64,000 bases of DNA from Nostoc cf. commune SO-36 (GCF_023734775.1 NZ_AP025732.1:3044501-3108500); one strand, 5' to 3'; shown: positions 52,637 to 62,672, numbered from the stretch's first letter. Notes: a model not told the origin generated them from the sequence alone. Numbers and translations: made by a program.

Positions 52637-53236
52637 TTGATTATAGTTATCGACAATTACGACAGTTTTACATATAATTTAGTGCAGTATCTGGGAGAAT
52701 TAGCAGCAGAATTCCCAGTAGCAGATGATATTAAAGTTTTTCGTAACGACAAAATATCCATAGATGAGATTCGGGCATTAAAGCCGGAAGCCGTAGTTAT
52801 TTCTCCTGGGCCTGGTCGCCCGGAAGATGCTGGCATTTCTTTAGAATTGATTGAACAGCTAGGACAAGAGTTACCAATTTTGGGTGTTTGTTTGGGACAT
52901 CAAAGTATTGGTCAAGTATTCGGTGGTAAAATAATTCCTGCTCCAGAGTTGATGCATGGCAAAACCTCTCAAGTGTCTCACACTGGGGTGGGGGTTTTTC
53001 GGGGATTAGAAAATCCTTTAACCGCCACCAGGTATCATAGTTTGGTCATCGAACGTGAGACTTGCCCAGATGTGTTAGAAATCACCGCTTGGGTTGAAGA
53101 TAACACCATTATGGGAGTGCGACACCGGAACTATCCTCACATTCAGGGCGTCCAATTTCATCCAGAGAGTGTCCTGACATCTTCAGGAAAACAGTTATTG
53201 CAAAATTTTCTGAAACAGTTAAAGTCGAGAGCGTAA
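52637..53236 (+). CDS. trpG: Anthranilate/aminodeoxychorismate synthase glutamine amidotransferase subunit
   Basis: 199 residues, TTG start ([19 protein letters not shown]). The class I amidotransferase site is [11 protein letters not shown] (nucleophile Cys), with the His-Glu pair in [10 protein letters not shown]. It supplies ammonia to TrpE or PabB for tryptophan or folate synthesis. TrpG and PabA cannot be told apart from the sequence alone; in many cyanobacteria one protein serves both. Ends 3 bases before the next gene. Confidence 0.92.
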   Translation: MIIVIDNYDSFTYNLVQYLGELAAEFPVADDIKVFRNDKISIDEIRALKPEAVVISPGPGRPEDAGISLELIEQLGQELPILGVCLGHQSIGQVFGGKIIPAPELMHGKTSQVSHTGVGVFRGLENPLTATRYHSLVIERETCPDVLEITAWVEDNTIMGVRHRNYPHIQGVQFHPESVLTSSGKQLLQNFLKQLKSRA

Positions 53237-53239
53237 TTA

Positions 53240-54007
53240 ATGAAACGACGACAGTTGATGGGCTATGCTGGGGCGGGGTTGGTAACAGCTTTGCTTACTA
53301 CCTTGGGTTCTGAATCTCAAGCTGACGCACAATCTAGCGGTTTATCAGTTCAGTGGTTGGGTCATACTTGCTTTCTTTTTACTGGTGGTGGTGCAAAAAT
53401 TCTTGTAAATCCATTTCGGACGGTCGGCTGTACTGCTAAGTATCGCCCACCAAAAGTTGCAGCAGATTTAGTGCTGATTAGCAGTCAACTGCTGGATGAA
53501 GGTGCTGTAGATGTATTACCAGGAAATGCAAAACTCATCTACGAACCAGGAGTTTACGAGTTCAAAGGCATTAAGTTCCAAGGAATCGCTATAGACCACG
53601 ATCGCAAAGGTGGTAAGCAGTTTGGCTCAAATACCGCTTGGAGTTGGAAGCAAGGCGGAATTAATATTTTACACTTAGGGGGAGCAGCCGCACCCATTTC
53701 CATTGAGCAAAAAATCCTGATGGGACGGCCTGATGTGGCATTTGTTCCAGTGGGAGGCAGTGCAAAAGCCTACAATGCCCAGGAAGCAAAGCAGGCTATT
53801 CAAGTGTTAAATCCTAAGTTGGTGATTCCGACCCATTACCGGACACAGGCGGCTGATGCTGCTGCGTGCGATATTTCACCACTGGATGATTTTCTGACCT
53901 TGATGCAAGGTATGACAGTGCGGCGTAGTAATGGAGATAGTATTTCCATTAACCCTGGTAAATTACCGGAAAATAGCGAAATTCAGGTTTTGAGTTACAA
54001 GTTTTGA
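53240..54007 (+). CDS. Metallo-beta-lactamase-fold protein lacking the HxHxDH motif
   Basis: 255 residues with a twin-arginine-like N terminus (MKRRQLMGYAGAGLVTALLTT) and AQA-type cleavage region. The fold is recognisable (SVQWLGHTCFLFTGGGAKIL, AADLVLIS, HLGGAAAPIS, VIPTHYRTQ), but where HxHxDH is expected it reads SSQLLDEGAVD. So it probably does not bind metals in the usual way. Translationally coupled with the upstream amidotransferase gene (3-base gap). Likely periplasmic or lumenal. Confidence 0.82.
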   Translation: MKRRQLMGYAGAGLVTALLTTLGSESQADAQSSGLSVQWLGHTCFLFTGGGAKILVNPFRTVGCTAKYRPPKVAADLVLISSQLLDEGAVDVLPGNAKLIYEPGVYEFKGIKFQGIAIDHDRKGGKQFGSNTAWSWKQGGINILHLGGAAAPISIEQKILMGRPDVAFVPVGGSAKAYNAQEAKQAIQVLNPKLVIPTHYRTQAADAAACDISPLDDFLTLMQGMTVRRSNGDSISINPGKLPENSEIQVLSYKF

Positions 54008-54104
54008 ATAAAGGAGATTGGCAAAGAAGCAGAGGAAGCAGGGGGAAATAATGACTCCTGCCTCCATCTCCTGAATTCAGGATTCTGTATTCTGAATTCT
54101 GATT

Positions 54105-55322
54105 TTAGAATGTATACCATTCTGGGCCAAGCTTATCTGCTTCGCTGATGGGAGTCTCAACGGCTGTCGTCTCATTTATAGTCCAAATATTGTCTGCACC
54201 TGCTGTCTGATCGCGCCAGTAGACATCGGTCTTACCATCACCGTTAAAATCGCCAAGAGATGGTGTCAAGGCCGCGTTATTAGTTGGTAAGAAAGCTTCA
54301 GTAGCAACTGTTGTACCATCCATCAACCAAGCGGTGTTCGCACCTGTGGTTCCATTGCGCCAGAAGATATCAGTCTTGCCATCACCGTTGAAATCACCAA
54401 TTTTGGAAGTCCAGGATGAGTCAAGTGTTCCCAAAGCACCTTCTGTGACTAAGATACCTCTCATTGTCCAAATCTTGTTCTCACCTGTTGCAGCGTTTCT
54501 CCACAGCAAGTCAGTGCTTAAATCGCCGTTGAAATCGCCAACACTATAAGTCCAGGCTGCATCTTGTGATTGCAGTGCAAATTCAGTCTTTTGCGTACCA
54601 TCCATAAACCAAGCAAGGTTATCGCCGGTTGTCTGATTGCGCCAGAAGATGTCACTCTTACCATTGCCGTCGAAATCAACAATGGTAGAAGTTAGTGCTG
54701 TGTCTGTAGTGTCTAGAACAGTTGCCGTCACAACTGTAGTGCCATCCATCTCCCAAATAGCGTTCTCACCGGTTGTAGCATTATGCCAGAAGATATCGGT
54801 TTTGCGATCGCCGTTGAAATCGCCAATCTGAGAAGTCCAGGCTGCATCAACGCTAGCTAGAGAAGCCGCATTAGCAACTCTTGTACCATCCATGAGGACA
54901 ATGTTATTCTCACCGGTTGTCTTATTGCGTAATAAGAAGTCGGTTTTGCCATCATTGTTAAATTCGCCAATTTTGTAATCATAGGCGGATAGGTCAAATT
55001 GACCTAAAGAACCCTGTTCGACAACTCTTGTCCCATCCATTAGGCGAACGATAATCTCACCGGTTTGGCTATTTACCCAAAGTTTGTCTGTTTTGCCATC
55101 ACCGTTGAAGTCAGGAACAATTGCGGCACTGGTTAGGTAAGGATTAGGATTAGGATTTGCTGATGCTACCGCAGATGATTCCAATTGTGAGGAACTTCTA
55201 CCCCCAAAAGATGAACCATAAGAAGTAAATTCTAAGCTGCTTGGTTGTTGTAAAGGTTCTAATGGCTGTCCAGATGTACTTGTATTTAAAGCCGACTTTT
55301 GAGGATTTTTACTTTCAAACAT
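54105..55322 (-). CDS. FG-GAP/VCBS repeat protein
   Basis: 405 residues. A Ser-rich N-terminal tail of about 70 residues precedes seven repeats of about 45 residues with the pattern GDFNGDGKTDIFWRN and TTGENxIWxMDGT. The DxNxDGxxD loops bind Ca2+ and the repeats should form a beta-propeller, as in integrin-like surface proteins. No classical signal peptide is visible at the start (MFESKNPQKSALN), so secretion might use a C-terminal or other signal. Ligand unknown. Confidence 0.9.
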   Translation of the reverse strand: MFESKNPQKSALNTSTSGQPLEPLQQPSSLEFTSYGSSFGGRSSSQLESSAVASANPNPNPYLTSAAIVPDFNGDGKTDKLWVNSQTGEIIVRLMDGTRVVEQGSLGQFDLSAYDYKIGEFNNDGKTDFLLRNKTTGENNIVLMDGTRVANAASLASVDAAWTSQIGDFNGDRKTDIFWHNATTGENAIWEMDGTTVVTATVLDTTDTALTSTIVDFDGNGKSDIFWRNQTTGDNLAWFMDGTQKTEFALQSQDAAWTYSVGDFNGDLSTDLLWRNAATGENKIWTMRGILVTEGALGTLDSSWTSKIGDFNGDGKTDIFWRNGTTGANTAWLMDGTTVATEAFLPTNNAALTPSLGDFNGDGKTDVYWRDQTAGADNIWTINETTAVETPISEADKLGPEWYTF

Positions 55323-55718
55323 GGTATTTTCTTATGACTGTGTTTGTTATCTTTTTTTAACTTTATTTTGCAGCCTCTTTCTGTAACCAAATAACATTTA
55401 GTAGGTTTTCAATATTTCTTTATAACTATTTTTTTTTGCTTAATGTTAGTTTTTAAACACAAACTTTTATTTCTTATAAATGATTTATTAAAATATTTCA
55501 AGTAGCATTTTAAACAATTAGAAAATGTTTTATGTGTGTGATGATTTAAAAATAAAACTAGGTTATGTTTTTCTCTTTTATTCAAGTTCTGATGACTTAA
55601 GTAAAAATAAATATTGGTTAAAATAACTTAGATTAGCAACTACCGAGAAGCACCATCTGTGCATCCTCTGGTTGTGAAAAGTGTAAAATAACACAATACT
55701 TTCATAAACACATCAACT
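55323..55718. other. A+T-rich intergenic region between divergent genes
   Basis: 396 bases, strongly A+T-rich with no coding frame. It must contain the promoters of both the FG-GAP gene (leftward) and pepP (rightward). I see no clear regulatory motif. Confidence 0.4.
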
Positions 55719-57029
55719 ATGCAAACAGAATATCGGCAGCGCCGCGAGCATTTAATGGCAAAAATTGGTGATGGTACAGCCATTTTTCGCAGTGCGCCAA
55801 TGGCAGTGATGCACAACGATGTCGAGTATGTTTATCGGCAAGACAGTGATTTTTTCTACTTGACTGGTTTTAATGAACCACAGGCAGTAGCAGTTTTAGC
55901 ACCGCATCATGCAGAACATCGATTTGTGCTATTTGTCCAACCGAAGGATCGTGAAAAGGAAGTATGGACTGGTTATCTCAATGGGGTAGATGCAGCGAAG
56001 GAAATTTATGGTGCTGATGAAGCGTACCCCATTAGCGAGTTAGATGAAAAATTGCCGCAGTATTTGGAAAAAGCCAGCCGGATTTACTATCACTTAGGAC
56101 GCGATCGCAATTTTAACGATCAAATCTTGAAACATTACCAAAGTTTACTGCGGACTTATCCGAAGCGCGGTACAGGGCCGATCGCTATTGAAGATACTGG
56201 CCCTGTCCTCAGCAGCATGAGATTAATCAAAAGTGAAGCTGAGTTGGAATTGATGCGTCAAGCAGTGGCGATCGCCACTGAAGCCCACAATTACGCCCAA
56301 GAAATTGCTGCACCTGGACGTTATGAGTACGAAATACAAGCGGAGATGGAACGCATCTTTCGCGTGCGGGGTGGGTTAGGGCCAGCTTACCCTTCCATTG
56401 TGGCTTCCGGCGCGAATGCTTGCGTACTCCACTACATTGAAAATAATCGTCAAATGCAGGATGGAGAATTACTACTAATTGATGCCGGTTGTGCCTACGG
56501 TTATTACAACTCGGATATTACGCGGACATTTCCTGTAGGTGGCAAATTTACGCCAGAACAAAAGACGCTGTATGAAATTGTTTTAGAAGCACAAAAACAA
56601 GCGATCGCTCAAATTCAACCAGGTAATCCCTTCAAATTAGTTCACGATACAGCAGTACGTGTTCTCACAGAAGGTTTAGTCGAACTTGGCATTCTCAAAG
56701 GTGAAATTGATAAGTTAATTGAAGAAGAGAAATATAAGCCATATTATATGCATCGCACTAGTCATTGGTTAGGTTTAGATGTCCATGATGTGGGCGTTTA
56801 CCAGCACGGTGAAGACAAACCGCAAATTTTGCAACCAGGTCAAATTTTGACAGTGGAACCAGGACTATATATTGTGCCAGATACGAAACTAGCAGAAGAC
56901 CAGCCACAGACTGATCCGCGATGGGTTGGTATTGGCATTCGGATTGAGGATGATGTGTTAGTTACATCTGATGGACATGAGGTGTTAACTGCGGGGGTTC
57001 CCAAAGCAGTAGATGAAATAGAAAGTTGA
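55719..57029 (+). CDS. pepP: Xaa-Pro aminopeptidase (aminopeptidase P)
   Basis: 436 residues, creatinase-like N-terminal domain (QDSDFFYLTGFNEPQAV) and pita-bread C-terminal domain with the metal ligands in LLIDAGCAYGYYNSDITRTF, HRTSHWLGLDVHDVG, LTVEPGLYIVPD and IGIRIEDDVLVT. It removes N-terminal residues preceding proline, using two Mn2+ ions. Length and motifs match the family. ATG start; the frame is intact. Confidence 0.95.
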   Translation: MQTEYRQRREHLMAKIGDGTAIFRSAPMAVMHNDVEYVYRQDSDFFYLTGFNEPQAVAVLAPHHAEHRFVLFVQPKDREKEVWTGYLNGVDAAKEIYGADEAYPISELDEKLPQYLEKASRIYYHLGRDRNFNDQILKHYQSLLRTYPKRGTGPIAIEDTGPVLSSMRLIKSEAELELMRQAVAIATEAHNYAQEIAAPGRYEYEIQAEMERIFRVRGGLGPAYPSIVASGANACVLHYIENNRQMQDGELLLIDAGCAYGYYNSDITRTFPVGGKFTPEQKTLYEIVLEAQKQAIAQIQPGNPFKLVHDTAVRVLTEGLVELGILKGEIDKLIEEEKYKPYYMHRTSHWLGLDVHDVGVYQHGEDKPQILQPGQILTVEPGLYIVPDTKLAEDQPQTDPRWVGIGIRIEDDVLVTSDGHEVLTAGVPKAVDEIES

Positions 57030-57130
57030 AGACTGCCTTTCTTGATAAAAATGGGGATGGTGTCTACCATCCCTAAGGAACTTCCAACTAAAAAAATATC
57101 CTATCGCGGTGTAGGCAGGGGGGCAGGGAG

Positions 57131-58309
57131 TTAAGCTAAAGGAAAAATGACGGTGAAGGTGGAACCAATGCCTACCTCTGATACTAGGTTAATTTGACCT
57201 TGTAATAGTTCTACTAAGCGACAGACGATCGCTAACCCCAATCCTGTACTATCAGGAAGATAGGGGCGATTGCTAGAAGTCACGCGAAAGTATGGTTCAA
57301 ATATCTGGGCTTGGTTTTCGGGTGCAATGCCAACTCCAGTGTCAGAAACTACGATCGTCCATGTCTGATTCTCCAACACCTGACACATAATAATAATAGT
57401 CCCCGACTCTGTATAACGAATCGCATTACTAATAAGATTTGTAATAATTTGTTGGCATTGAAAAGGGTCTGTGATTATTTCTTTGGGAGCGCGATCGCAA
57501 TCGACTACGACTTTTAAATTTTTCCCAGCAGCTAAAGGTTCCAACATTTCACATACATTATTAATTAATTCAAGCACATCGGTGGGTGCTAGTTGGAGTT
57601 TTATTTGCCCTGCATCATGCCGCGAAAGTTCTAATACATCGTTGATCATATGGAGTAACTGTCTACCGTTGCGTAACACGCGCTCAATATGTTCTAGATT
57701 GGTATAGTTGTCTTTTATCTCAGTCTTTCGTTGTTGGCGTAAAAATAGATCAGAGTAACCAATAATGGAAGTTAAGGGATGTTTCAATTCATGGGCTAGT
57801 TGCGAAATATACTCGTTATTTACACTAATCAAGCGTGTGAGTTCATCATTATGGAGTGTTAGTGATAACTGCAACTGGTGTAATTCTCGCAACCGCTCCT
57901 CAACATAACTCTTGAAACAGCGAGCGATCGCTTCGTCTAGGATAGCGTCAATCAAACGCATAGAACGAATTATCTCTACAGGTGTTCCCCCCAATAAATC
58001 TGGTTGTAAAGCATCAAAAATTGCTGTTCGCAGCAAATGATATTCTCTGGCAATTTCTGCTGGATCAAAGCCTTGTTCTGCTCGAATAGCTCCATGCTGA
58101 AGACTGGCAGTAACTATTGACTCAATATCATTATCCTGATATTTTGAAAGCACTGTCACCATTGCTTTTAAAACATCAGGGACATGATCCTTTACTGCTG
58201 TGTAAGATAGGTCATCAGCACTTTCAATTCGTCTATCCTTGCGAACTGCTAGAATCCATTTATCGAGGATGGTGTCCGTTTTTTCAGCCAGTGCTTGACT
58301 AAAATCCAT
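57131..58309 (-). CDS. Sensor histidine kinase with RsbRD-type N-terminal domain
   Basis: 392 residues. Residues 5-150 are a helical RsbRD-like domain (DTILDKWILAVRKDRRI, GAIRAEQGFDPAEIAREYHLL) as in stress-signalling kinases. Then come the dimerisation/H-box LAHELKHPLTSIIGYSD, the N-box QIITNLISNAIRYTESG, and G-boxes VSDTGVGIAPENQ and DSTGLGLAIVCRLVE. No membrane span, so it is a cytoplasmic sensor. No response regulator is adjacent. ATG start. Confidence 0.93.
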   Translation of the reverse strand: MDFSQALAEKTDTILDKWILAVRKDRRIESADDLSYTAVKDHVPDVLKAMVTVLSKYQDNDIESIVTASLQHGAIRAEQGFDPAEIAREYHLLRTAIFDALQPDLLGGTPVEIIRSMRLIDAILDEAIARCFKSYVEERLRELHQLQLSLTLHNDELTRLISVNNEYISQLAHELKHPLTSIIGYSDLFLRQQRKTEIKDNYTNLEHIERVLRNGRQLLHMINDVLELSRHDAGQIKLQLAPTDVLELINNVCEMLEPLAAGKNLKVVVDCDRAPKEIITDPFQCQQIITNLISNAIRYTESGTIIIMCQVLENQTWTIVVSDTGVGIAPENQAQIFEPYFRVTSSNRPYLPDSTGLGLAIVCRLVELLQGQINLVSEVGIGSTFTVIFPLA

Positions 58310-58733
58310 TATGTTAAATATCAGCTAAGAGATAGATGAGTAAAGTTCCATATCCAATTAGTTTAGCGAGTGCAGGGAGTTTATACCATATTTACTAATT
58401 TTCTTCACCTACCAAAAGGAGTACATTGTCCATGTTCTTTTGTTTGCTGATTAACTAACTGTATCTAAAATTTTTCAGTATCATCTATTTTATATTCAAA
58501 AATATTAATCAAGCACGTAACATTCTTGATGCTTGGCTCGACTATATTATTTAGCAGTCCGTGTAAGGAGTTCACCACAACACGACTAAAATCATAGGTT
58601 TTATTTATTAAAAATAATTGCGAGTAAACACTTAACTATAGTATTAAAGTTAACAGCAATCATCATAATACCAATAGCTTTTACTGAGCATCGATGTTAT
58701 ATTGTGCATAATTTAGTATCCATTAGAGTAAGT
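58310..58733. other. A+T-rich intergenic region before the first riboswitch
   Basis: 424 bases without a supported gene. Likely contains promoters for the histidine kinase (leftward) and the riboswitch-controlled transporter operon (rightward). Confidence 0.4.
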
Positions 58734-58946
58734 CAGCCTAATTCAGCGTGTCACAGTGCATAACGCTGGAGCGGAGGAACCAAATTGTGGGGCGTATCTC
58801 ATAGAAAGTGAGGAGTTGAGAGTGAGGAGTTAGAAGTTACTAAATACTTAACTCATAACTTATAACTCATAACTCATAACTTTCTTCAGAAGGGCATCTC
58901 TCAGCCCTAGCCCGTCAGCTAACTTCGTAGGCATTGAGAGGAGACT
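58734..58946 (+). ncRNA. c-di-AMP riboswitch (ydaO/yuaA), upstream of ABC transporter
   Basis: Contains the ydaO core: GAGCGGAGGAACCAAA, GGGGCGTATCTC and AGCCCGTCAGCTAACTTCG followed by TAGGCATT. Helices seen: CAGCGT/ACGCTG near the 5' end and CTCTCA/TGAGAG around the 3' core. The second riboswitch at 62548 has different bases that keep both helices, so the pairings covary. The variable arm (58800-58885) is filled with ACTCATAACT-type STRR repeat. It ends about 100 bases before the permease gene, with TCCGA...TCGGATTTTTT (58971-59016) as a possible terminator platform. Confidence 0.92.
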
Positions 58947-58970
58947 GAAGAGACGGCATTTTTATAATGT

Positions 58971-59016
58971 TCCGATCTCATCGGTGTCCAAGGCTGGTAC
59001 TGCTCGGATTTTTTGT
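58971..59016 (+). terminator. Possible riboswitch expression platform
   Basis: TCCGATCTCATCGG and GCTCGGATTTTTT provide a stem followed by six T, 25-70 bases after the aptamer and just before the permease gene. A terminator controlled by the aptamer is plausible; the stem is imperfect. Confidence 0.5.
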
Positions 59017-59045
59017 ACCTGCACTTAAATCTGTTGGGGTCGTAA

Positions 59046-59897
59046 ATGATATTTCAATTAAATTTAGCAGCGATCGCAGCGATCGCTGGACAAGCCGCTT
59101 GGAAAAAGGCAAAACCTGTCGTCGTTAGAGATGTATTCTTTCTACCTGTGTTGGGGTTCTTGGGAATAATTATCTTGTGGTGGATTATTGCCCTTGCCAA
59201 CCATGAATTGATGCCTACCCCACCAGAAGCCTTAATCGCTAATTTAGACTACATCTTAAATCCCTTCTATCAGCGAGGCCCAGGCAACTTAGGAATTGGT
59301 TGGTTGTTAATAGCAAGTCTGCGTCGGGTATTAATAGGCTTTTTGTTAGGTGCGGTAGTAGCGATTCCTCTGGGGTTTTTAATTGGGATGTCCAGACCGG
59401 CAATGCTAGCACTCAATCCCATCATTCAAATTTTTAAACCCGTATCGCCCTTAGCTTGGCTGCCCATCGCCTTAGCAATTTTCAATTTGGCAGATCCTTC
59501 AGCGATTTTTGTCATCTTTATTACCTCCTTGTGGCCGACAATTATTAATACCGCTTTAGGAGTTTCTAGCGTTCCCAAAGATTATTTAGATGTGGCACGA
59601 GTACTGGAAATGCCACGTTGGCGGCGGATTACAAAAATCATTTGGCCTGCAAGTTTGCCGTATATTTTTACAGGTTTACGAATTAGTTTAGGGATAGCTT
59701 GGCTGGTAATCGTCGCCGTGGAAATGCTTACAGGCGGTGTTGGTATCGGCTTCTTTGTCTGGGATGAATGGAGTCGCTTAAACCTGAGTTCAGTCTTTTT
59801 AGCTGTGTTGGTAATTGGTGTAACTGGGTTAATCCTGGATTATGGCGTGGGCAAAATCGAAGAATTAGTCACCCATCGCCCTAGAAATTCTAACTAA
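59046..59897 (+). CDS. Nitrate/bicarbonate-type ABC transporter permease (NrtB/CmpB family)
   Basis: 283 residues with six or so membrane spans (VLGFLGIIILWWIIALA, VLIGFLLGAVVAIPLGFLIG, FVIFITSLWPTIINTALG) and the permease loop DVARVLEMPRWRRITKIIWP. This matches the NrtB/CmpB/TauC group. It sits directly after a c-di-AMP riboswitch and before the binding protein and ATPase genes, forming one importer operon. Whether the substrate is nitrate, bicarbonate or another anion is not decided by sequence. Confidence 0.92.
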   Translation: MIFQLNLAAIAAIAGQAAWKKAKPVVVRDVFFLPVLGFLGIIILWWIIALANHELMPTPPEALIANLDYILNPFYQRGPGNLGIGWLLIASLRRVLIGFLLGAVVAIPLGFLIGMSRPAMLALNPIIQIFKPVSPLAWLPIALAIFNLADPSAIFVIFITSLWPTIINTALGVSSVPKDYLDVARVLEMPRWRRITKIIWPASLPYIFTGLRISLGIAWLVIVAVEMLTGGVGIGFFVWDEWSRLNLSSVFLAVLVIGVTGLILDYGVGKIEELVTHRPRNSN

Positions 59898-60035
59898 CTA
59901 AAGGGAATTTTAGATTTTAAATTTTAGATTTTGGATTGAAGAATTGAAAATCCAAAATTTAATAATATCTGTTCGCGCAGCGTCTAATCAAACAAATCTA
60001 AAATCCAAAATTGATCCACCAATAGAGCTACAAAA

Positions 60036-61478
60036 ATGGGTGATATTAACTGGACTCGACGAGATATTATCAAGGGAATAGGAGCAACAACGGCGGGAAT
60101 GGCGCTGTCTTCCTGTGGGATTTCAGGAGATAGATCAGCCAAAGGATTGACCGAAGAAGCCTTAGCTGTGCAACCACTAGTTAAAAGCGGCGACCTAGAA
60201 AAAGCCGATTCTGACAGTTGGTTACGTTCCCGTTAATGATTGTGCGCCATTTGCGATCGCCTGGAAAAAAGGTTTCTTCCGCAAGTATGGTTTGAACGTT
60301 ACACTCAACCGCGAAGCCAGTTGGGCCACCTCCCGCGACGGTTTAATTTTGGTCGCCTAGATGCTTCACCCGTGGTATCCGGTGCAGTCACCAACGCCAG
60401 AATTGGTGCTGAAGGCGCACGCCAGGCCCCCTTGTGTGCAGCCATGACCATACACTGCCACGGTAACGCCATGACAATGAACAAAGCCATGTGGGATTTT
60501 GGGCTGCGTCCGTGGTACGAGTATCAAGAAAAATATGGCGATGGGGCGCTACAAGCCTTTGGGCACGATTTCCGAGACTACTTTGGCAAGCAACCGCCAG
60601 AAAACAAAGTCTGGGCAGTAGTATTAAGTTCCTCCATTTACGAATACTTTATTCGTTACTTATCCGCCGCCGCCGGAGTTGATCCGCTTAAAGAGTTTCG
60701 CGTCATCATCGTTCCGCCACCCCAAATGGTAACAAACGTGCGAATTGGGGCGATGCAAGCTTACATGGTTGCGGAACCTTGGAATACACGAGCAATTACA
60801 GGCAACGAGAACATCGGCTTTACCTTCGCACAAGGTAAAGAAGTCTGGTTGGGACACCCAGATCGGCTTTTGGGGGTGATGCAATCTTTCATTGACCAAT
60901 ATCCCAAAACCTATCGTTCCCTAGTCAAGGCAATGATTGAAGCCTGTCAGTATTGCAGCAAAGACGAAAACCGCCAAGAAGTTGCCGAACTCATAACAGA
61001 CCGTTCCTTTACAGGTGCTAGACCCAAAAAGAAAGATGCCCCAATTGCGAAATTTACAAGTCCGGGAATTCTCGGCAACTACAACTATGGCGGCTTTGAC
61101 GGTAAAGACCGCACCATCAAAGCTGCTGACACCACGATTTTCTTCGATATTCCTGACAACCTTCCCAAACAGCCAGGAGAACACTCCACATTCTTATGGA
61201 GATCGAGAAGTATCTGGATGATGACACAAGCAGCCCGGTGGGGACAAATTAAGGAATTCCCCAAAAATGCCGAAAAACTAGCCGAACTTGGCTGGAGAAC
61301 AGATTTATATCGGGAGATAGCGTCTGAAATGGGCATCGAGTGTCCCAAAGACGATTACAAGGTCGAACCACCAGAAGTATTTATAGATAAAAAAGGCTTC
61401 GACCCCAGCGATCCTGTGGGCTATTTGAATAGTTTTGCCATCAGGGCTAACGCTCCCACTAACTTTTTCATGTCTTAA
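60036..61478 (+). CDS. NrtA/CmpA-type substrate-binding protein, frameshifted near the N terminus
   Basis: Restored length about 480 residues. The N terminus (INWTRRDIIKGIGATTAG) has twin arginines and a Cys (SSCGIS) suiting a Tat lipoprotein. Broken pieces at 60200-60350 restore to VGYVPVNDCAPFAIAWKKGF, then the body, intact from FGRLDASPVVSG onward, has QAPLCAAMTIHCHGNAMTM, GAMQAYMVAEPWNTRAI and KTYRSLVKAMIEACQY. This matches the large NrtA/CmpA class. It lies 138 bases after the permease. Confidence 0.9.
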
Positions 61479-61680
61479 ATCCCTGCCAATTTGGGATTTT
61501 AGATTTTAGATTTTAGATTTTGTTTCCTTGGTTTATGCTCTGTCGCTTTTGGATGGAATAAACATAAAATCCGACGCTGCGCTATCAGCAACGCAGCATC
61601 CTTTTAATCGGGAACAATCCAAAATTGCAAATCTAAAATCCAAAATTGTTTGATGACTAAATTATTTCTGGAGCATTTCG
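61479..61680. repeat. STRR-rich gap inside the transporter operon
   Basis: TTTTAGATTTTAGATTTTAG and AAATCTAAAATCCAAAATTG, the TTTTAGA STRR family also at 27105, 28632 and 59910-60005. Another dispersed motif, GACGCTGCGCTATCAGCAACGC-type, is present near 61572. No gene. Confidence 0.7.
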
Positions 61681-62520
61681 ATGATGGAATATACCTCATT
61701 ACCTATTAATACCCAGACCGAAGTTCTTCCCCGCTCTGGGTTTTTAGAAATTGAAAATTTAGTCAAGTCTTATCCGACACCTGATAAAGGTAATTTTGTC
61801 GTTTTAGATGGAGTTAATCTGACGATTGGTGAAGATGAATATATTTCTGTAATTGGTCACTCTGGTTGTGGAAAATCAACCCTACTAAAGATAGTAGCTG
61901 GTTTAGAAAAAGCGACTTCCGGCTCAGTTAGGCTAGATGGGAAAGAAATTCATAAGCCAGGAGCCGAACGGATGATGGTATTTCAGAACTATTCGTTATT
62001 ACCTTGGTTAACCGTGCGAGAGAATATCCGTTTAGCTGTAGATGAAGTGCTAAAAAATGCTAATCGTGCCGAGAAAATTAGCATTGTAAATCAACACTTG
62101 GCAATGGTAAACTTGACGGCGGCGGCTGACAAATATCCTGATGAAATCTCTGGAGGTATGAAACAACGAGTAGGTATTGCCAGAGCTTTAGCAATTCGTC
62201 CTAAAATGTTGCTGATGGATGAACCTTTTGGGGCACTAGATGCGTTAACTCGTGGCAAATTGCAACGGCAGGTATTGGATATTTGGGAAAATAATCGTCA
62301 GGCAGTGATGATGATTACCCACGATGTAGATGAAGCAATCTATATGTCCGATCGCATCGTCTTGATGACCAATGGCCCAGCTGCTAGTATAGGAGAAATT
62401 TTAGAAGTTCCTTTTGAGCATCCACGCGATCGCGCCGCAATGCGAAACTCAAAAGAATATTTTGAACTCCGTAACCACGCCCTGAATTTTCTTGATCGAT
62501 ATTTTGCCCAAGACGAGTAA
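61681..62520 (+). CDS. Nitrate/bicarbonate-type ABC transporter ATP-binding protein (NrtD/CmpD family)
   Basis: 279 residues. Walker A is GHSGCGKSTLLKI, the signature SGGMKQRVGIARAL, Walker B MLLMDEPFGALDALTR, and the switch His MITHDVDEAIYM. FQNYSLLPWLTVREN is typical of the NrtD/TauB group. It energises the importer formed by the two preceding genes. The frame is intact. No C-terminal binding-protein-like extension as in NrtC. Confidence 0.93.
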   Translation: MMEYTSLPINTQTEVLPRSGFLEIENLVKSYPTPDKGNFVVLDGVNLTIGEDEYISVIGHSGCGKSTLLKIVAGLEKATSGSVRLDGKEIHKPGAERMMVFQNYSLLPWLTVRENIRLAVDEVLKNANRAEKISIVNQHLAMVNLTAAADKYPDEISGGMKQRVGIARALAIRPKMLLMDEPFGALDALTRGKLQRQVLDIWENNRQAVMMITHDVDEAIYMSDRIVLMTNGPAASIGEILEVPFEHPRDRAAMRNSKEYFELRNHALNFLDRYFAQDE

Positions 62521-62547
62521 ATTTAGATTATCATTTTTTTTAGTGGG

Positions 62548-62672
62548 TAGCCTAATTTAAATTCATGAAAGCTGAATTTGGAACGGAGGAACCAATGTTT
62601 GGGGCTAATCTTATGAGAGACACCTTCCAGTCTTAGCCCGTCAGCTAACTCCGTAGGCAATGGAAGGAACCC
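62548..62672 (+). ncRNA. Second c-di-AMP riboswitch (ydaO/yuaA)
   Basis: The core is intact: GGAACGGAGGAACCA, TTTGGGGCTAATC, and AGCCCGTCAGCTAACTCCG followed by TAGGCAATGG. Helices are AAATTC/GAATTT near the 5' end and CTTCCA/TGGAAG in the 3' half. It is shorter than the first copy, lacking the repeat-filled arm. It lies 28 bases after the ATPase gene and about 190 bases before the next start, followed by a terminator hairpin. Confidence 0.94.

Noticed and set aside
60036..60236. Separate short Tat-signal protein before the binding protein
   Set aside because: It is the N terminus of the NrtA/CmpA-like gene, cut off by small indels between 60200 and 60350.
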